A stretch of DNA of 64,000 nt from Lutispora sp003527145 (GTDB lineage Bacteria > Bacillota > Clostridia > Lutisporales > Lutisporaceae), in contig JASBZB010000021.1 of NCBI GenBank assembly GCA_029983695.1, positions 1 to 64,000 on the forward strand. Direction: 5' to 3'. A program made the position numbers and the translations under genes. The notes beneath the pieces were generated by a model. It was not told the DNA's origin, searched no databases, and was given only the letters and a program-made list of their open reading frames with translations. Numbering within the stretch: the stretch's first letter is position 1; each line of letters begins with the position of its first letter. Positions 37,316 through 46,434 of the stretch are shown piece by piece.

Positions 37316-39814
37316 CTATTCATATTTGATGGCATCTATTATATTAAATTTCGAAGATCTCAAGGCAGGCCCCACAGATGCCGCTATGGTGATGATAACT
37401 CCTCCGGCCATAGCTGCGGCCAAAGAAGTCCATGGAATCTGTATGAAATCCTTCATAGAGCCTCCCAATGCTTCTATGACCTTTTCCACATTCATCAAAA
37501 GAAGCAAGCCGATTATAATGCCTGTCAGACCGCCTATCAAGCCACCTATAAAAGCCTCTATAAAAATCATCTTTACAGTTTGCTTTTTGTTCATCCCTAC
37601 TGAACGCATGATAGCCAGTGAACGCTTTCGATCTATAAAGCTTATTATCAAATTATTGAAAACCCCGAATATGCAGATGACCAGCGACATTATCCCGAAA
37701 CCTTTAAATATTCCCAGTATCTTGCCGTTGCTTTCCATGTTTTCTTCCAGCATCTGTTTCATCGATCTGACCCAGGGGTACCTATTTTTAAACTTTTCCT
37801 GAATGCTTCTTACTACCTCTTCAGGATCTTTATTTGTTTTTATTAATATATCGCTATATTGCTTAGCCCCCATATCAGATTTTAAATAACGTTCACCAAT
37901 AAGCGCATATTTACCATCAAAACGATTTGATTCAATAAATCCTATGACTTTATAGTCCAATGTACCCCTTTCTGTTTTTAGTTTTAAATAGTCTCCTTTT
38001 TTAATCCCGTGATCATCTTTAAATATATTTGTAACAATGATATTCCTTCCTTCATCTAATTCCTCAATAAGCTTTTCTGACTCACCTTCAATATCCAAAG
38101 CCATATAGTCAAGGGTCTTAGCCTTATTGACACCAAGTATGCATCTTATTTCAGCATTTTTCCCTACAACTTCATGCTTGCCGTACTTTTCATATTTCCC
38201 GTATGTATCTGAAACTCCATCCACCGAAAGAAGCCTGCTCTCTACGGAGCGGTCCATGGGCCAGGACCAGAAGGATATATCATATTTATGATCCTTGAAG
38301 TAATCTAGCATATTATTAACCATGCTTTGGCTCAGGATAGTGATCATGAGCAGCACCGAAATGGACATTCCCAATAAAATGATATTGTTTAAGCTGTTTT
38401 TGTTATCCCTCAGGTTCTGTGCAGCCAATATCCCTTCATTTCCAAAGATGCGTTCATAGATGGCTTTAAATGCCTTCAGAAAACCATTGGTGATATAGGG
38501 CACAAGCAATACAACAGCAGGCACCAGCAAAAACATGCATATAACATCCACTGCTAACGCCATGCTCTCAGGCACTATCATGGGTCCTGCAACAGCTATG
38601 GTTAAAAATAATATGCCCAATATGGCTTTCCATCGCTTCTTCTTAACCTTTTTCTCTATGGAGTTCAACACGATATCCCTTATGGGAATCTTGGCTACCC
38701 TTCTGATGGGCAAAATTGAGCTGAGCACTGCTAAAATCAAACCTACGCTGAATCCCATGATCAATTGGCCTAAAGTGTAATAAGCTTTGATATCAACGCC
38801 TGTCATCCAGGAAGGTGTAATTTGATTTATCATAAGCTTTAGAATGCTTATTCCCAAGACATCTCCCAGTATGCCTCCTAAAATTCCATATATCATGCTT
38901 TCAATCATCAAAACCCGATTTGTCATTTTTTTTGTCGCGCCAATGCTGCGGAATGTACCTATCACAGGGAGGCGTTCAGCCATAATGACTTTGAAGGAAG
39001 TATATATTATAAACATGCTTAAAATCAAAACAAATGCTACAATGACTAAAAACATTGCAGATATTTGCTGAGTCTCACTCTTTATCATGGCCTTTGATAT
39101 GGTAGGCTCAACCCTGTACATAGGATAAGCCTTTGAAAGCTCCTCCACCATCATATCCTGCTTGGAAGGATCTTCAAGTCCCACATACAATGAATGTACT
39201 TTCCCCTTTTGACCATAAAGACCTGCCATAGTTTCCCTCGGCACAACGATATATGTACTTTGTCCATCCTCTGCAAAAGGCCCCACAGGCTGTGAAATCG
39301 CGGAAACTGTAAACCACTTTTTAGACCCGTACATATTGATCCCCAGGGAATCGCCGGGTTTTAAATTATATTTTTCCGCCATTTTCTTTCCAATTATAGC
39401 CTTATTGCCTTTGAAAGGGCTCAGCTCCTGCTGCTGGTCCAATATTATGGGGTTCATCTTATCCAGGTCTTCCAGGTCGATACCTTGTATTTCTAATTGA
39501 ATGGTTTCACCCTTTGACTTATATTCTCCGCTGCCCCATATCATGCCGGCGGTATATTTCACCCCTTTTTGGTAATCATCCAATAAATTGGGAGAGATAT
39601 AACCTGTTTTTGACTGTTCACCTGCGCCTATCATGATATCTGCATTGCCTATATATTTTCGCATTTGCTCCATGATCATCATCTCTACTGTCGTAGAAAT
39701 AGCCGTTGATGCAAAAAATAAGGCTGAAGACAATATGATAGACAGCAGGATTAAAAATGTCCTGAGCTTCTTCTCTTTGATATTCCTGAGTGTGAATTTC
39801 ACAATAATAGACAC
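37316..39814 (-). CDS. FtsX-like ABC transporter permease
   Basis: 832 aa with a GTG start preceded by AAGGTG. It is a double-length MacB/FtsX-type permease: an N-terminal helix (MSIIVKFTLRNIKEKKLRTF onward), a large extracytoplasmic domain (about 45-250), three helices, a central pair of helices, a second extracytoplasmic domain and a C-terminal three-helix set with the FtsX signature region (IDRKRSLAIMRSVGMNKKQ). The two-fold repeat is common in Gram-positive macrolide/peptide exporters. First gene of the operon with the ATPase and adaptor. Substrate unknown. Confidence 0.88.
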   Translation of the reverse strand: MSIIVKFTLRNIKEKKLRTFLILLSIILSSALFFASTAISTTVEMMIMEQMRKYIGNADIMIGAGEQSKTGYISPNLLDDYQKGVKYTAGMIWGSGEYKSKGETIQLEIQGIDLEDLDKMNPIILDQQQELSPFKGNKAIIGKKMAEKYNLKPGDSLGINMYGSKKWFTVSAISQPVGPFAEDGQSTYIVVPRETMAGLYGQKGKVHSLYVGLEDPSKQDMMVEELSKAYPMYRVEPTISKAMIKSETQQISAMFLVIVAFVLILSMFIIYTSFKVIMAERLPVIGTFRSIGATKKMTNRVLMIESMIYGILGGILGDVLGISILKLMINQITPSWMTGVDIKAYYTLGQLIMGFSVGLILAVLSSILPIRRVAKIPIRDIVLNSIEKKVKKKRWKAILGILFLTIAVAGPMIVPESMALAVDVICMFLLVPAVVLLVPYITNGFLKAFKAIYERIFGNEGILAAQNLRDNKNSLNNIILLGMSISVLLMITILSQSMVNNMLDYFKDHKYDISFWSWPMDRSVESRLLSVDGVSDTYGKYEKYGKHEVVGKNAEIRCILGVNKAKTLDYMALDIEGESEKLIEELDEGRNIIVTNIFKDDHGIKKGDYLKLKTERGTLDYKVIGFIESNRFDGKYALIGERYLKSDMGAKQYSDILIKTNKDPEEVVRSIQEKFKNRYPWVRSMKQMLEENMESNGKILGIFKGFGIMSLVICIFGVFNNLIISFIDRKRSLAIMRSVGMNKKQTVKMIFIEAFIGGLIGGLTGIIIGLLLLMNVEKVIEALGGSMKDFIQIPWTSLAAAMAGGVIITIAASVGPALRSSKFNIIDAIKYE

Positions 39815-40308
39815 TTATTCACCTTCTGTTCATTTAGTAGTTCCTTTGTTTATACGTATAATTTTGGAAAATTACTTCCTTTTTTTACTTTTAATATTTT
39901 TATATGAATATTTAATACTTAATGAGGTCTCATTTAATCGGGAAATCTTGATAAGAAAATAAAAAAGTTTCTAAAATGCATAAAAAAAGAACCTGCTCCC
40001 ATAGATTCCCATCAATTTTATAGCATAAATTTAACATCAGCCATTCATAGATTCTTCTTTTATTTTTAAGCAAAGCTTTATATTTGTGATGACATCGTAT
40101 CCTTTTAAGGCCAAGGCAGCATCGCCTTGCAGCAATTTCTTCCTTTCATTATACACTTTCTGTTTTCATGCGCTGGTGAAATAAAAATCTTCATAAAATT
40201 CCTATATCATTTATATGTGTAACACATTCAATAGTCTCTTCATATATTAGCTATAGATAAAATATTTTCCCGCGGCTAACTTTTAAATATATTTTTATTG
40301 GAGGCATA
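39815..40308. other. Divergent intergenic region between the ABC exporter and feoAB
   Basis: About 490 bases without a gene, A/T-rich. A small hairpin CAAGGC-AGCATC-GCCTTG lies near 40115-40132. I see no convincing Fur/DtxR palindrome and no full consensus promoter, though feoA has a clear GGAGG site about eight bases before its ATG. Confidence 0.5.
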
Positions 40309-40551
40309 TTGATGAATAATAACATAATTCCGCTTCATATGGTGCCTATCGGAAGCTTCGCTCTGGTAAGGGAGCTTATCTCTGACGGAAGCTCAAGAAG
40401 AAGAATGCTTGATCTGGGATTGATCCAGGATACTGAAATTAAATCCTTGAGAAGAAGCCCTTCCGGAGATCCGGTAGCTTATCAGATCAGGGGCGCAGTC
40501 ATAGCCCTTCGGTCTGAAGAGGCCTCAAAAATATTGGTAGAAGTGATATAG
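40309..40551 (+). CDS. feoA: FeoA ferrous-iron transport accessory protein
   Basis: 80 aa, SH3-like FeoA fold. The pattern PLHMVPIGSFALVRELISDG, RRRMLDLGLIQDTEIKSLRR, and the closing AYQIRGAVIALRSEEASKIL is typical of the family. It is thought to aid FeoB assembly and GTPase function at the cytoplasmic membrane. GGAGG precedes the ATG. It is followed ten bases later by feoB, the standard arrangement. Note that a small protein of this kind could in principle be an IdeR-like SH3 domain, but the neighbour decides it. Confidence 0.88.
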   Translation: MMNNNIIPLHMVPIGSFALVRELISDGSSRRRMLDLGLIQDTEIKSLRRSPSGDPVAYQIRGAVIALRSEEASKILVEVI

Positions 40552-40561
40552 AAAGTTAGAG

Positions 40562-42724
40562 GTGTATTTTGGAATGGGCCTTACAAATCAATCGACAGGT
40601 TTGTCAGCATTAAGAGAAGCTTCCGATATACAAAAGGTCTCTCCCGATGACATAGTGATTGCATTGGCCGGGAATCCCAATACAGGTAAAAGTACAGTTT
40701 TTAATAGTCTTACCGGATTGAACCAGCATACCGGAAACTGGACGGGGAAGACTGTAGCAACAGCCCAGGGCAGCTATAAATATGAGGGCAAAAACTTCAT
40801 ATTGGTTGATTTGCCGGGAACTTATTCTTTGCTTTCAAATTCTGTAGAAGAAGAGGTCGCCAGAGATTTCATATGCTTCGGCAATCCCCATGCTACCGTG
40901 GTGGTGACGGATGCCACATGTCTTGAAAGAAACCTTAACCTTGTGCTGCAGATATTGGAGATGACGGATAAGGTAGTGGTATGTGTAAATCTCATGGATG
41001 AAGCAAATAGAAAAAAGATCCGTATAGATCTGGATCAGTTGTCGCAGCTCTTGGGTGTGCCTGTTGTCGGGACAAATGCCCGCAGCGGCAAAGGCCTGAA
41101 GGAGTTGATGGATGCGGTTTATAAGGTAGCCCTGGAACAAGCAGTCACAAAACCCATTAAGGTTAAATACAGCAATGGGATCGAAAAATCTGTACAATCT
41201 TTGGATTTCCAGATAAGCAGCCTTATGCAAAACAAGATGAACAGCAGATGGCTGGCGCTGAAGCTTCTGGATAATGATGCCGCAATATTGAACTCAATAA
41301 ATAGGCACCTAGGTTTCGATCTGGCAGAAAAAATAAATTACAGCAGCGAGCCTGCTGCATCCATATGGCCTTCATCAGACAGTGTAGCTGATTCAGCCGC
41401 TTTACGAGATGAAATAGTGACTTCCATAGTAGCCCTCGCAGAGGATATATGCAGCAAGGCAGTAAAATTTGAAAATGAAAACTATAATGAATTGGACAAA
41501 AGGATAGACAACGTGCTTACCTCGAAAGCTTTCGGCATTCCCATAATGATTGCACTTCTGGGAGTGGTGTTCTGGATCACAATAGAAGGAGCTAATATAC
41601 CTTCGGATATTATTGCCAAATTCTTATTCTGGATCGAAGCCCGGCTTACGGATATTTTCATTCTATACGGCCTGCCTGATTGGCTCCATGGAGCACTGGT
41701 ATTGGGAATGTATAGGACCTTGGCATGGGTGGTATCCGTCATGCTGCCGCCTATGGCTATATTCTTCCCCTTGTTTACCCTGCTTGAAGATCTGGGTTAT
41801 TTGCCAAGAGTGGCTTTTAACCTCGACAATTATTTCAAAAAAGCCTGCGCTCACGGCAAGCAGGCATTGACAATGTGCATGGGTTTTGGGTGCAATGCGG
41901 CAGGAGTTATCGGCTGCAGGATAATCGATTCGCCCAGAGAAAGGTTGATCGCGATAATCACAAACTTTCTGGTGCCCTGCAACGGACGATTCCCAACGCT
42001 CATTGCGATAACAAGCATATTTATTGCTGGAGCTGCAAGCAGCCATCTGCAAAGCTTCATCGCAACACTGACAATTACCGGTGTTATCGTACTGGGAGTA
42101 TTGGCAACCTTAATCGCATCAAAAATACTATCAAAGACTATTTTAAAAGGAGTCCCGTCCTCCTTCACTTTAGAGCTGCCGCCATACAGGAAGCCTCAGT
42201 TTGGGAGGATATTGGTGAGATCCATATTTGACAGGACCATATTTGTTTTAGGCCGTGCCGTTGCCGTTGCCGCCCCTGCAGGCCTTGTCATATGGATTTT
42301 CGCCAACATCTATATTGGGAATGCAAGCATATTGGACCATTGTGCAAGTTTTCTGCAGCCCTTTGCATACCTGCTGGGCTTGGACGGCTATATACTTATG
42401 GCTTTCATTTTAGGCTTGCCTGCCAATGAGATAGTCATGCCCATAGTGATAATGAGCTATATGTCAACAGGCTCCATGCTGGAGCTGGAAAGCTTGGATG
42501 CACTGAGGGATCTGCTTATCTCGCACGGCTGGAACTGGTTGACTGCCATATCCGTAATGTTGTTTTGCCTGATGCATTTTCCTTGCGCAACCACCCTTCT
42601 AACCATCAGGAAGGAAACCCAAAGTTGGAAGTGGACCTTTGCATCTTTCTTGGTCCCAACCATCGCAGGCATTTTGGTATGCTTTATATTTGCGCAGACT
42701 GTCAGGCTTTTAGGCTTGGTGTAG
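40562..42724 (+). CDS. feoB: FeoB ferrous iron transporter
   Basis: 720 aa. The N-terminal G domain has G1 GNPNTGKST (37-45), G3 DLPGTYSL (83-90) and G4 NLMDE (about 141-145), followed by a helical spacer and the membrane part with two Gate-type segments (MGFGCNAAGVIGCRI and LVPCNGRFPTLIAI in the first). It imports Fe2+, important to an anaerobe. The GTG at 40562 is the first start; an ATG at 40574 is equally likely because AGAGGTG sits nine bases upstream. A hairpin after the gene (42732-42797) separates it from the convergent GNAT gene. Confidence 0.92.
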   Translation: MYFGMGLTNQSTGLSALREASDIQKVSPDDIVIALAGNPNTGKSTVFNSLTGLNQHTGNWTGKTVATAQGSYKYEGKNFILVDLPGTYSLLSNSVEEEVARDFICFGNPHATVVVTDATCLERNLNLVLQILEMTDKVVVCVNLMDEANRKKIRIDLDQLSQLLGVPVVGTNARSGKGLKELMDAVYKVALEQAVTKPIKVKYSNGIEKSVQSLDFQISSLMQNKMNSRWLALKLLDNDAAILNSINRHLGFDLAEKINYSSEPAASIWPSSDSVADSAALRDEIVTSIVALAEDICSKAVKFENENYNELDKRIDNVLTSKAFGIPIMIALLGVVFWITIEGANIPSDIIAKFLFWIEARLTDIFILYGLPDWLHGALVLGMYRTLAWVVSVMLPPMAIFFPLFTLLEDLGYLPRVAFNLDNYFKKACAHGKQALTMCMGFGCNAAGVIGCRIIDSPRERLIAIITNFLVPCNGRFPTLIAITSIFIAGAASSHLQSFIATLTITGVIVLGVLATLIASKILSKTILKGVPSSFTLELPPYRKPQFGRILVRSIFDRTIFVLGRAVAVAAPAGLVIWIFANIYIGNASILDHCASFLQPFAYLLGLDGYILMAFILGLPANEIVMPIVIMSYMSTGSMLELESLDALRDLLISHGWNWLTAISVMLFCLMHFPCATTLLTIRKETQSWKWTFASFLVPTIAGILVCFIFAQTVRLLGLV

Positions 42725-42731
42725 TAATGAA

Positions 42732-42797
42732 GGGAATTTTACTTGCTGCAGCATCCTTATTCGATTTCAAATTCGATGCTATGCAGGTAAAACTCCC
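42732..42797. terminator. Hairpin between feoB and the GNAT gene
   Basis: GGGAATTTTAC (42732-42742) and GTAAAACTCCC (42787-42797) pair with one mismatch, and GCAGCAT / ATGCTATGC inside extend the stem. It lies between convergent stop codons. Confidence 0.55.
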
Positions 42798-42798
42798 T

Positions 42799-43308
42799 TT
42801 ATATCACATTGTACCTTGCCATCATATACTCATCTACATATTTGCCGTTTTTTATGCTGGCATACTTTTTAATTCCCTCTATCTGAAAGCCCAATGATTC
42901 ATAGAGCTTAACCGCCCTCTGATTTTCAACAAAGACAGCAAGCTCAAGCCTTGTCAGCATAAGCCAGTTATCCGCAAGATCGATTATTTTTTCAAATAAG
43001 GCTGTCCCAATGCCTCTTCCCTGATAATCAGGATGCACCATGAGACCTATGCTTGCAGAATGCCTTAATCTTGGGTTCCGGCTGACATTCATGCCTATCA
43101 GTCCTACAACTTTTCTCGCCCCGTCTTCCTCAAACTCGGCTACGAGGAGATGATCATTTTCCGACAAGCCTTTAATAAAATCCTCCGACCTTGTGACCCT
43201 CTCACTGATTATTCCCAAAGTATTCTCCCTAACCCCGTCCATTCTCCTGATTTCATTGATGGCTGATGCATCATCAATTCTCACAGGCCTGATTATAAAA
43301 TCCGACAT
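42799..43308 (-). CDS. YhhY-like GNAT acetyltransferase
   Basis: 169 aa. Acetyl-CoA-binding motif A is seen in HPDYQGRGIGTALFEKIIDL, and the C-terminal ELAVFVENQRAVKLYESLGF and YASIKNGKYVDEYMMARYNV closely follow E. coli YhhY, whose homologues N-acetylate amino acids or amino-acid-like compounds. The transcript begins about 140 bases upstream with a 20-codon open frame followed at once by a terminator, so expression may be controlled by ribosome-dependent attenuation. That arrangement is common upstream of antibiotic-resistance genes, which makes a role in detoxification plausible but unproved. Confidence 0.85.
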   Translation of the reverse strand: MSDFIIRPVRIDDASAINEIRRMDGVRENTLGIISERVTRSEDFIKGLSENDHLLVAEFEEDGARKVVGLIGMNVSRNPRLRHSASIGLMVHPDYQGRGIGTALFEKIIDLADNWLMLTRLELAVFVENQRAVKLYESLGFQIEGIKKYASIKNGKYVDEYMMARYNVI

Positions 43309-43341
43309 AATTATTTACCCCCTCAAATTTAAAATTAAAAA

Positions 43342-43381
43342 AACCCCTCAAAATCACTCCAAAGAGTGACTCCGAAGGGTT
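43342..43381 (-). terminator. Terminator in the GNAT leader (attenuator)
   Basis: The minus strand has AACCC..GTCACTC-TTTG-GAGTGA..GGGGTT followed by seven T's. It lies between the short leader ORF and the GNAT start, so it acts within the leader rather than after a gene. Confidence 0.8.
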
Positions 43382-43442
43382 ATAGCCATTCGTGTAGGAC
43401 TTTTATAGTCCCTATGCTGCTCGCACTTTTATGCTCAAGCAT
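43380..43442 (-). CDS. Candidate 20-aa leader peptide
   Basis: ATG at 43442, 20 codons (MLEHKSASSI, then GTIKVLHEWL) and TAA at 43380-43382. The stop overlaps the base of the terminator hairpin by two bases. The predicted transcript would start about eight bases before the ATG, so ribosome loading would be near-leaderless or use a weak GTGAG. Two short hairpins lie inside (TATGC-TTGA-GCATA and AGGGACT-ATAAA-AGTCCT). It is too short to judge by homology; its position makes it a control peptide. Confidence 0.55.
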   Translation of the reverse strand: MLEHKSASSIGTIKVLHEWL

Positions 43443-43456
43443 ACTCACTTTTATGT

Positions 43457-43485
43457 ATTATTTCATATAATTACCATATTGTCAA
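43457..43485 (-). promoter_or_regulatory. Promoter of the leader peptide / GNAT transcript
   Basis: TTGACA (43480-43485), a 17-nt spacer and AATAAT (43457-43462) on the minus strand, one mismatch from consensus. Confidence 0.75.
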
Positions 43486-43554
43486 TATCGTTAAAATATG
43501 CTTCTGAAACAATAAGCAATTGTTTTATTAATTTAATCTGTTGTTTTATACCTT

Positions 43555-44790
43555 TTACTTATTTCTTAAAATATATATTAAATCCTGAGGAGATACGATC
43601 TTTCCAAACTCATATTTAGCATTATTTTTTTCTATAGTAATTGTCTTTCCTGTTCTTAAAGCTTCCGTCCAGAATATATCGGGATTGACATCCGGTTTAA
43701 CCTGGCACGCTAAAGCATATATTCCCGCAATATATGGGATAGACCAGCTCCATCCCCCCTGTCTGTAGAACACATAGTCGTCTTTTCCCGTTGGGCTTGC
43801 TGTAGTTCTTGAATCCATAGGCACTAATAGCATATCATCTACATTATTTATCTCTTTGACCCTATCTAATCCTAAATTATAAAAGCTTTTTGCCCACCAC
43901 GAACCTGGTTCATAAGAAGAAGCTTCATTGGGATCATTTATAGGATTTTTGCCCAGTCCATGAAAGAAATATCCATAGGTTTCAAACAACGATGAAGACA
44001 CGACGAATATTCCCTGTTTTTTGGCTTCTTCCACAGCTGCTGTAACTTCTTTATATCCCTTCCGACTTTCATCCCAGCCGACAGAGATTGAAATAACCCT
44101 GATCTTTCTACCTTCGGGTAGAGTTTCATTGACTTCCAAAATCCTTTCTATAGATTTAGCCAACCATATAAAATCCCATTCGAAGCTATTATTTTTAAAT
44201 TCTCCATGCTGTTCTGCAATATAGTACAAATCAGCATCAGGAGCAACTCCTATTGTTTTTCCGACAGCAATAGAAGCAACTGCCGGTCCATGCATCTGTG
44301 CTTCGCTATTAGGCCAATGTATCTCTTCATATAATTTTAGATTATCCTTGTATTCTATGTGGTCAACAAGTAGTGCTTGGTCTATGATCGCTATTCCAAT
44401 ACCCTTACCTGTTATGCCTTCTTTGTGCAATTTATCAATATTTAACCCCGGGCTCTTCCCGATCTCCATTATATTATCAGGGTTAAACTCTTTCGGAAGA
44501 GTTTCAGGCCATACAGTTTTGCTATCAAAGTCCGCATACTGTAAATCATATAACCTGTCCTCCAAATTTAGGGATGATAAGTCATACCCTCTTAAATCGA
44601 CCTGCCAGCCATCGGTTGAGTCCGGATTATAAGCCGGTAAGGAGCTTAGCTTCCCTCTTCGGAAGTCTGCTTCAGCAGGATATATAGTAATATTACTTTC
44701 AACTTCTGTATGCTCTTTTGTTGAAGCTGTGTTAAGCCCGCATGATGACAAAAAGAAAGCTGCAGCTAAAATTAAAGCTAATTTTCTCAT
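43555..44790 (-). CDS. Subtilisin-like (S8) lipoprotein
   Basis: About 411 aa from the ATG at 44790, preferred because AGAGAGGGG lies upstream and the protein then starts with MRKLALILAAAFFLSSCGLN, a lipoprotein signal with Cys near 17. The catalytic domain has IAIIDQAL (Asp where S8 has DTG), MHGPAVASIAVG with the active-site His, and SWSIPYIAGIYALACQV with the likely nucleophile Ser in place of GTSxAxP. The Asp and Ser contexts differ from canonical subtilisins, but the same arrangement is seen in a clostridial subgroup, so activity is likely though not certain. It would be anchored outside the membrane. No operon partner. Confidence 0.78.
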   Translation of the reverse strand: MRKLALILAAAFFLSSCGLNTASTKEHTEVESNITIYPAEADFRRGKLSSLPAYNPDSTDGWQVDLRGYDLSSLNLEDRLYDLQYADFDSKTVWPETLPKEFNPDNIMEIGKSPGLNIDKLHKEGITGKGIGIAIIDQALLVDHIEYKDNLKLYEEIHWPNSEAQMHGPAVASIAVGKTIGVAPDADLYYIAEQHGEFKNNSFEWDFIWLAKSIERILEVNETLPEGRKIRVISISVGWDESRKGYKEVTAAVEEAKKQGIFVVSSSLFETYGYFFHGLGKNPINDPNEASSYEPGSWWAKSFYNLGLDRVKEINNVDDMLLVPMDSRTTASPTGKDDYVFYRQGGWSWSIPYIAGIYALACQVKPDVNPDIFWTEALRTGKTITIEKNNAKYEFGKIVSPQDLIYILRNK

Positions 44791-44979
44791 CAAAATACCC
44801 CTCTCTTTCTTGTTTGGTTTTAAGTAAAACAAATCACATTTAAGCTCAAGTAAATGCTTTATATATAATTTACCATTGTCTTACTTTTATACCTAAATAT
44901 TATCATAACTGCTTCGTTTTTCCTATATATTATTGCAGTCATGGTTTTGCATTGCAAAAGCTTAGCAGATAAATGAAAA

Positions 44980-45009
44980 TTGCTTAGACTGGATATGAGA
45001 TGATATAAT
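44980..45009 (+). promoter_or_regulatory. Promoter of the MATE gene
   Basis: TTGCTT (44980-44985), an 18-nt spacer and a perfect TATAAT (45004-45009), about 35 bases before the MATE start. Confidence 0.6.
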
Positions 45010-45043
45010 AGAATCAAAATACTGTTTATATGGAGACCAAATT

Positions 45044-46396
45044 ATGACTGATAATTATGATTTAAGGTATATAAATAAGAAAGTTTCTGCAATGATACTG
45101 CCTGTGGCCATTGAAGGCGTTCTTCAGATGGCTGCAGGCTTGGTTATGATGGGAATGATAGGCAGGATCGATGTCATAGCTGTCAGTGCTCTAGGGATCA
45201 GCATGCGTATCACCCAGATGGTCTGGGCCCTTTTCAAGGGCATAACCACGGGAGCATCCGTATATGTAGCACAATATTTCGGAGCCAAAGAATACGGCAA
45301 GATGAAGCATGTCATGCAGCAGACATTGATATCTACAATCATTGTAGTGGTGATACTCCAAGCAGTAGTATATATTTTTTCTCCTGCTTTGCTTGGCATA
45401 TTTGACCCAAGCCCGGAGCTATTGGAAAAGGCTATCATATATATAAGGACCGTTTCATTCGGCTTGCCATTCTTGGCTGTCATGCTTGTTGTCGGAGGAG
45501 TGCTCCAGGGCATGGGGAATGCCAAAACCCCAATGGTTATAACTATGATGATGAACATCGTAAATATATCAATCGGCTATGTGCTGATATTCGGTAGGCT
45601 TGGCTTCGAACCTATGGGAGTCAAAGGAGCTGCCATAGCAACCGCTTTGTCCCAGTTCGTCGCAGCGATTCTGGGCTTATATGTGCTATTTAGCCAAAGC
45701 GGAGTGCTGCATTCTTACTTGGACACAAGCTTCTTCAGCATTGATATGAAACAGATACGGAATATATATAAAGTCGGCCTTCCTTCCTCTGCAGAATCCA
45801 TGTTCTGGCAGCTTGCTGCCATTATTCTCACCAGATCCATACTTACTTACGGTGAAACAGCCTTTGCTGCCCACCAGCTTGGAATGCAGGCAGAATCCAT
45901 ATCATATATGCCTGCTACCGGCTTCAGCATCGCCGCCACCGCCTTCATGGGACAAGCTTTGGGAGCCGGCGATGAAAAGCTTGCAAAGCTGTATCTTAAA
46001 CAGATATTTAAAGGCTCTATTTCCATCACGGCTATAAGTGTTATAGTGCTTGTATTTTTCCCAGGTGCCATGATGTCTCTGCTGACGGATAATCCTGAGG
46101 TCATACGTCTTGGTTCCATATATCTCATACTCATGGGAATAGTACAGATACCTCAAAATGCTTCCAACGTGCTCATGGGGGCCATGAGAGGCGCAGGATA
46201 TACAAATATCCCTATGCTGGTGGCAGGAACAGGGCTTTGGGGGATCAGAGTGCCTTTCACTTTGGTAGTAGTCTACTTGCTCAAGCTTCCCATAATAGGC
46301 ATTTGGGTGGTTATGAGCATAGATCTGGCATTCCGCTTTTTATTCAATCTTGTCCTTTACAAAAGAAAAAATATATATGATAAGGCTTTGTTGTAA
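45044..46396 (+). CDS. MATE family multidrug/metabolite exporter
   Basis: 450 aa with twelve hydrophobic segments arranged in two six-helix halves, as expected for the family. The first half opens with YINKKVSAMILPVAIEGVLQ and contains GKMKHVMQQTLISTIIVVVI; the second half has KVGLPSSAESMFWQLAAIIL and SYMPATGFSIAATAFMGQAL, typical MATE motifs. Such proteins expel drugs or metabolites using Na+ or H+ gradients. A promoter and GGAG ribosome site precede it. The LysE-type exporter gene follows 38 bases later and might be cotranscribed. Confidence 0.9.
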   Translation: MTDNYDLRYINKKVSAMILPVAIEGVLQMAAGLVMMGMIGRIDVIAVSALGISMRITQMVWALFKGITTGASVYVAQYFGAKEYGKMKHVMQQTLISTIIVVVILQAVVYIFSPALLGIFDPSPELLEKAIIYIRTVSFGLPFLAVMLVVGGVLQGMGNAKTPMVITMMMNIVNISIGYVLIFGRLGFEPMGVKGAAIATALSQFVAAILGLYVLFSQSGVLHSYLDTSFFSIDMKQIRNIYKVGLPSSAESMFWQLAAIILTRSILTYGETAFAAHQLGMQAESISYMPATGFSIAATAFMGQALGAGDEKLAKLYLKQIFKGSISITAISVIVLVFFPGAMMSLLTDNPEVIRLGSIYLILMGIVQIPQNASNVLMGAMRGAGYTNIPMLVAGTGLWGIRVPFTLVVVYLLKLPIIGIWVVMSIDLAFRFLFNLVLYKRKNIYDKALL

Positions 46397-46434
46397 ATTA
46401 AGAGGTTCACCATATTTTTAGGGGGTAACAGTCT

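Noticed and set aside
40080..40308. Fur or DtxR box upstream of feoA
   Set aside because: Searched by eye; no adequate dyad of the known consensus.
43342..43442. Known metabolite riboswitch in the GNAT leader
   Set aside because: None of the cores I know (SAM, TPP, glycine, guanidine, fluoride and others) fits; the open frame gives a simpler account.
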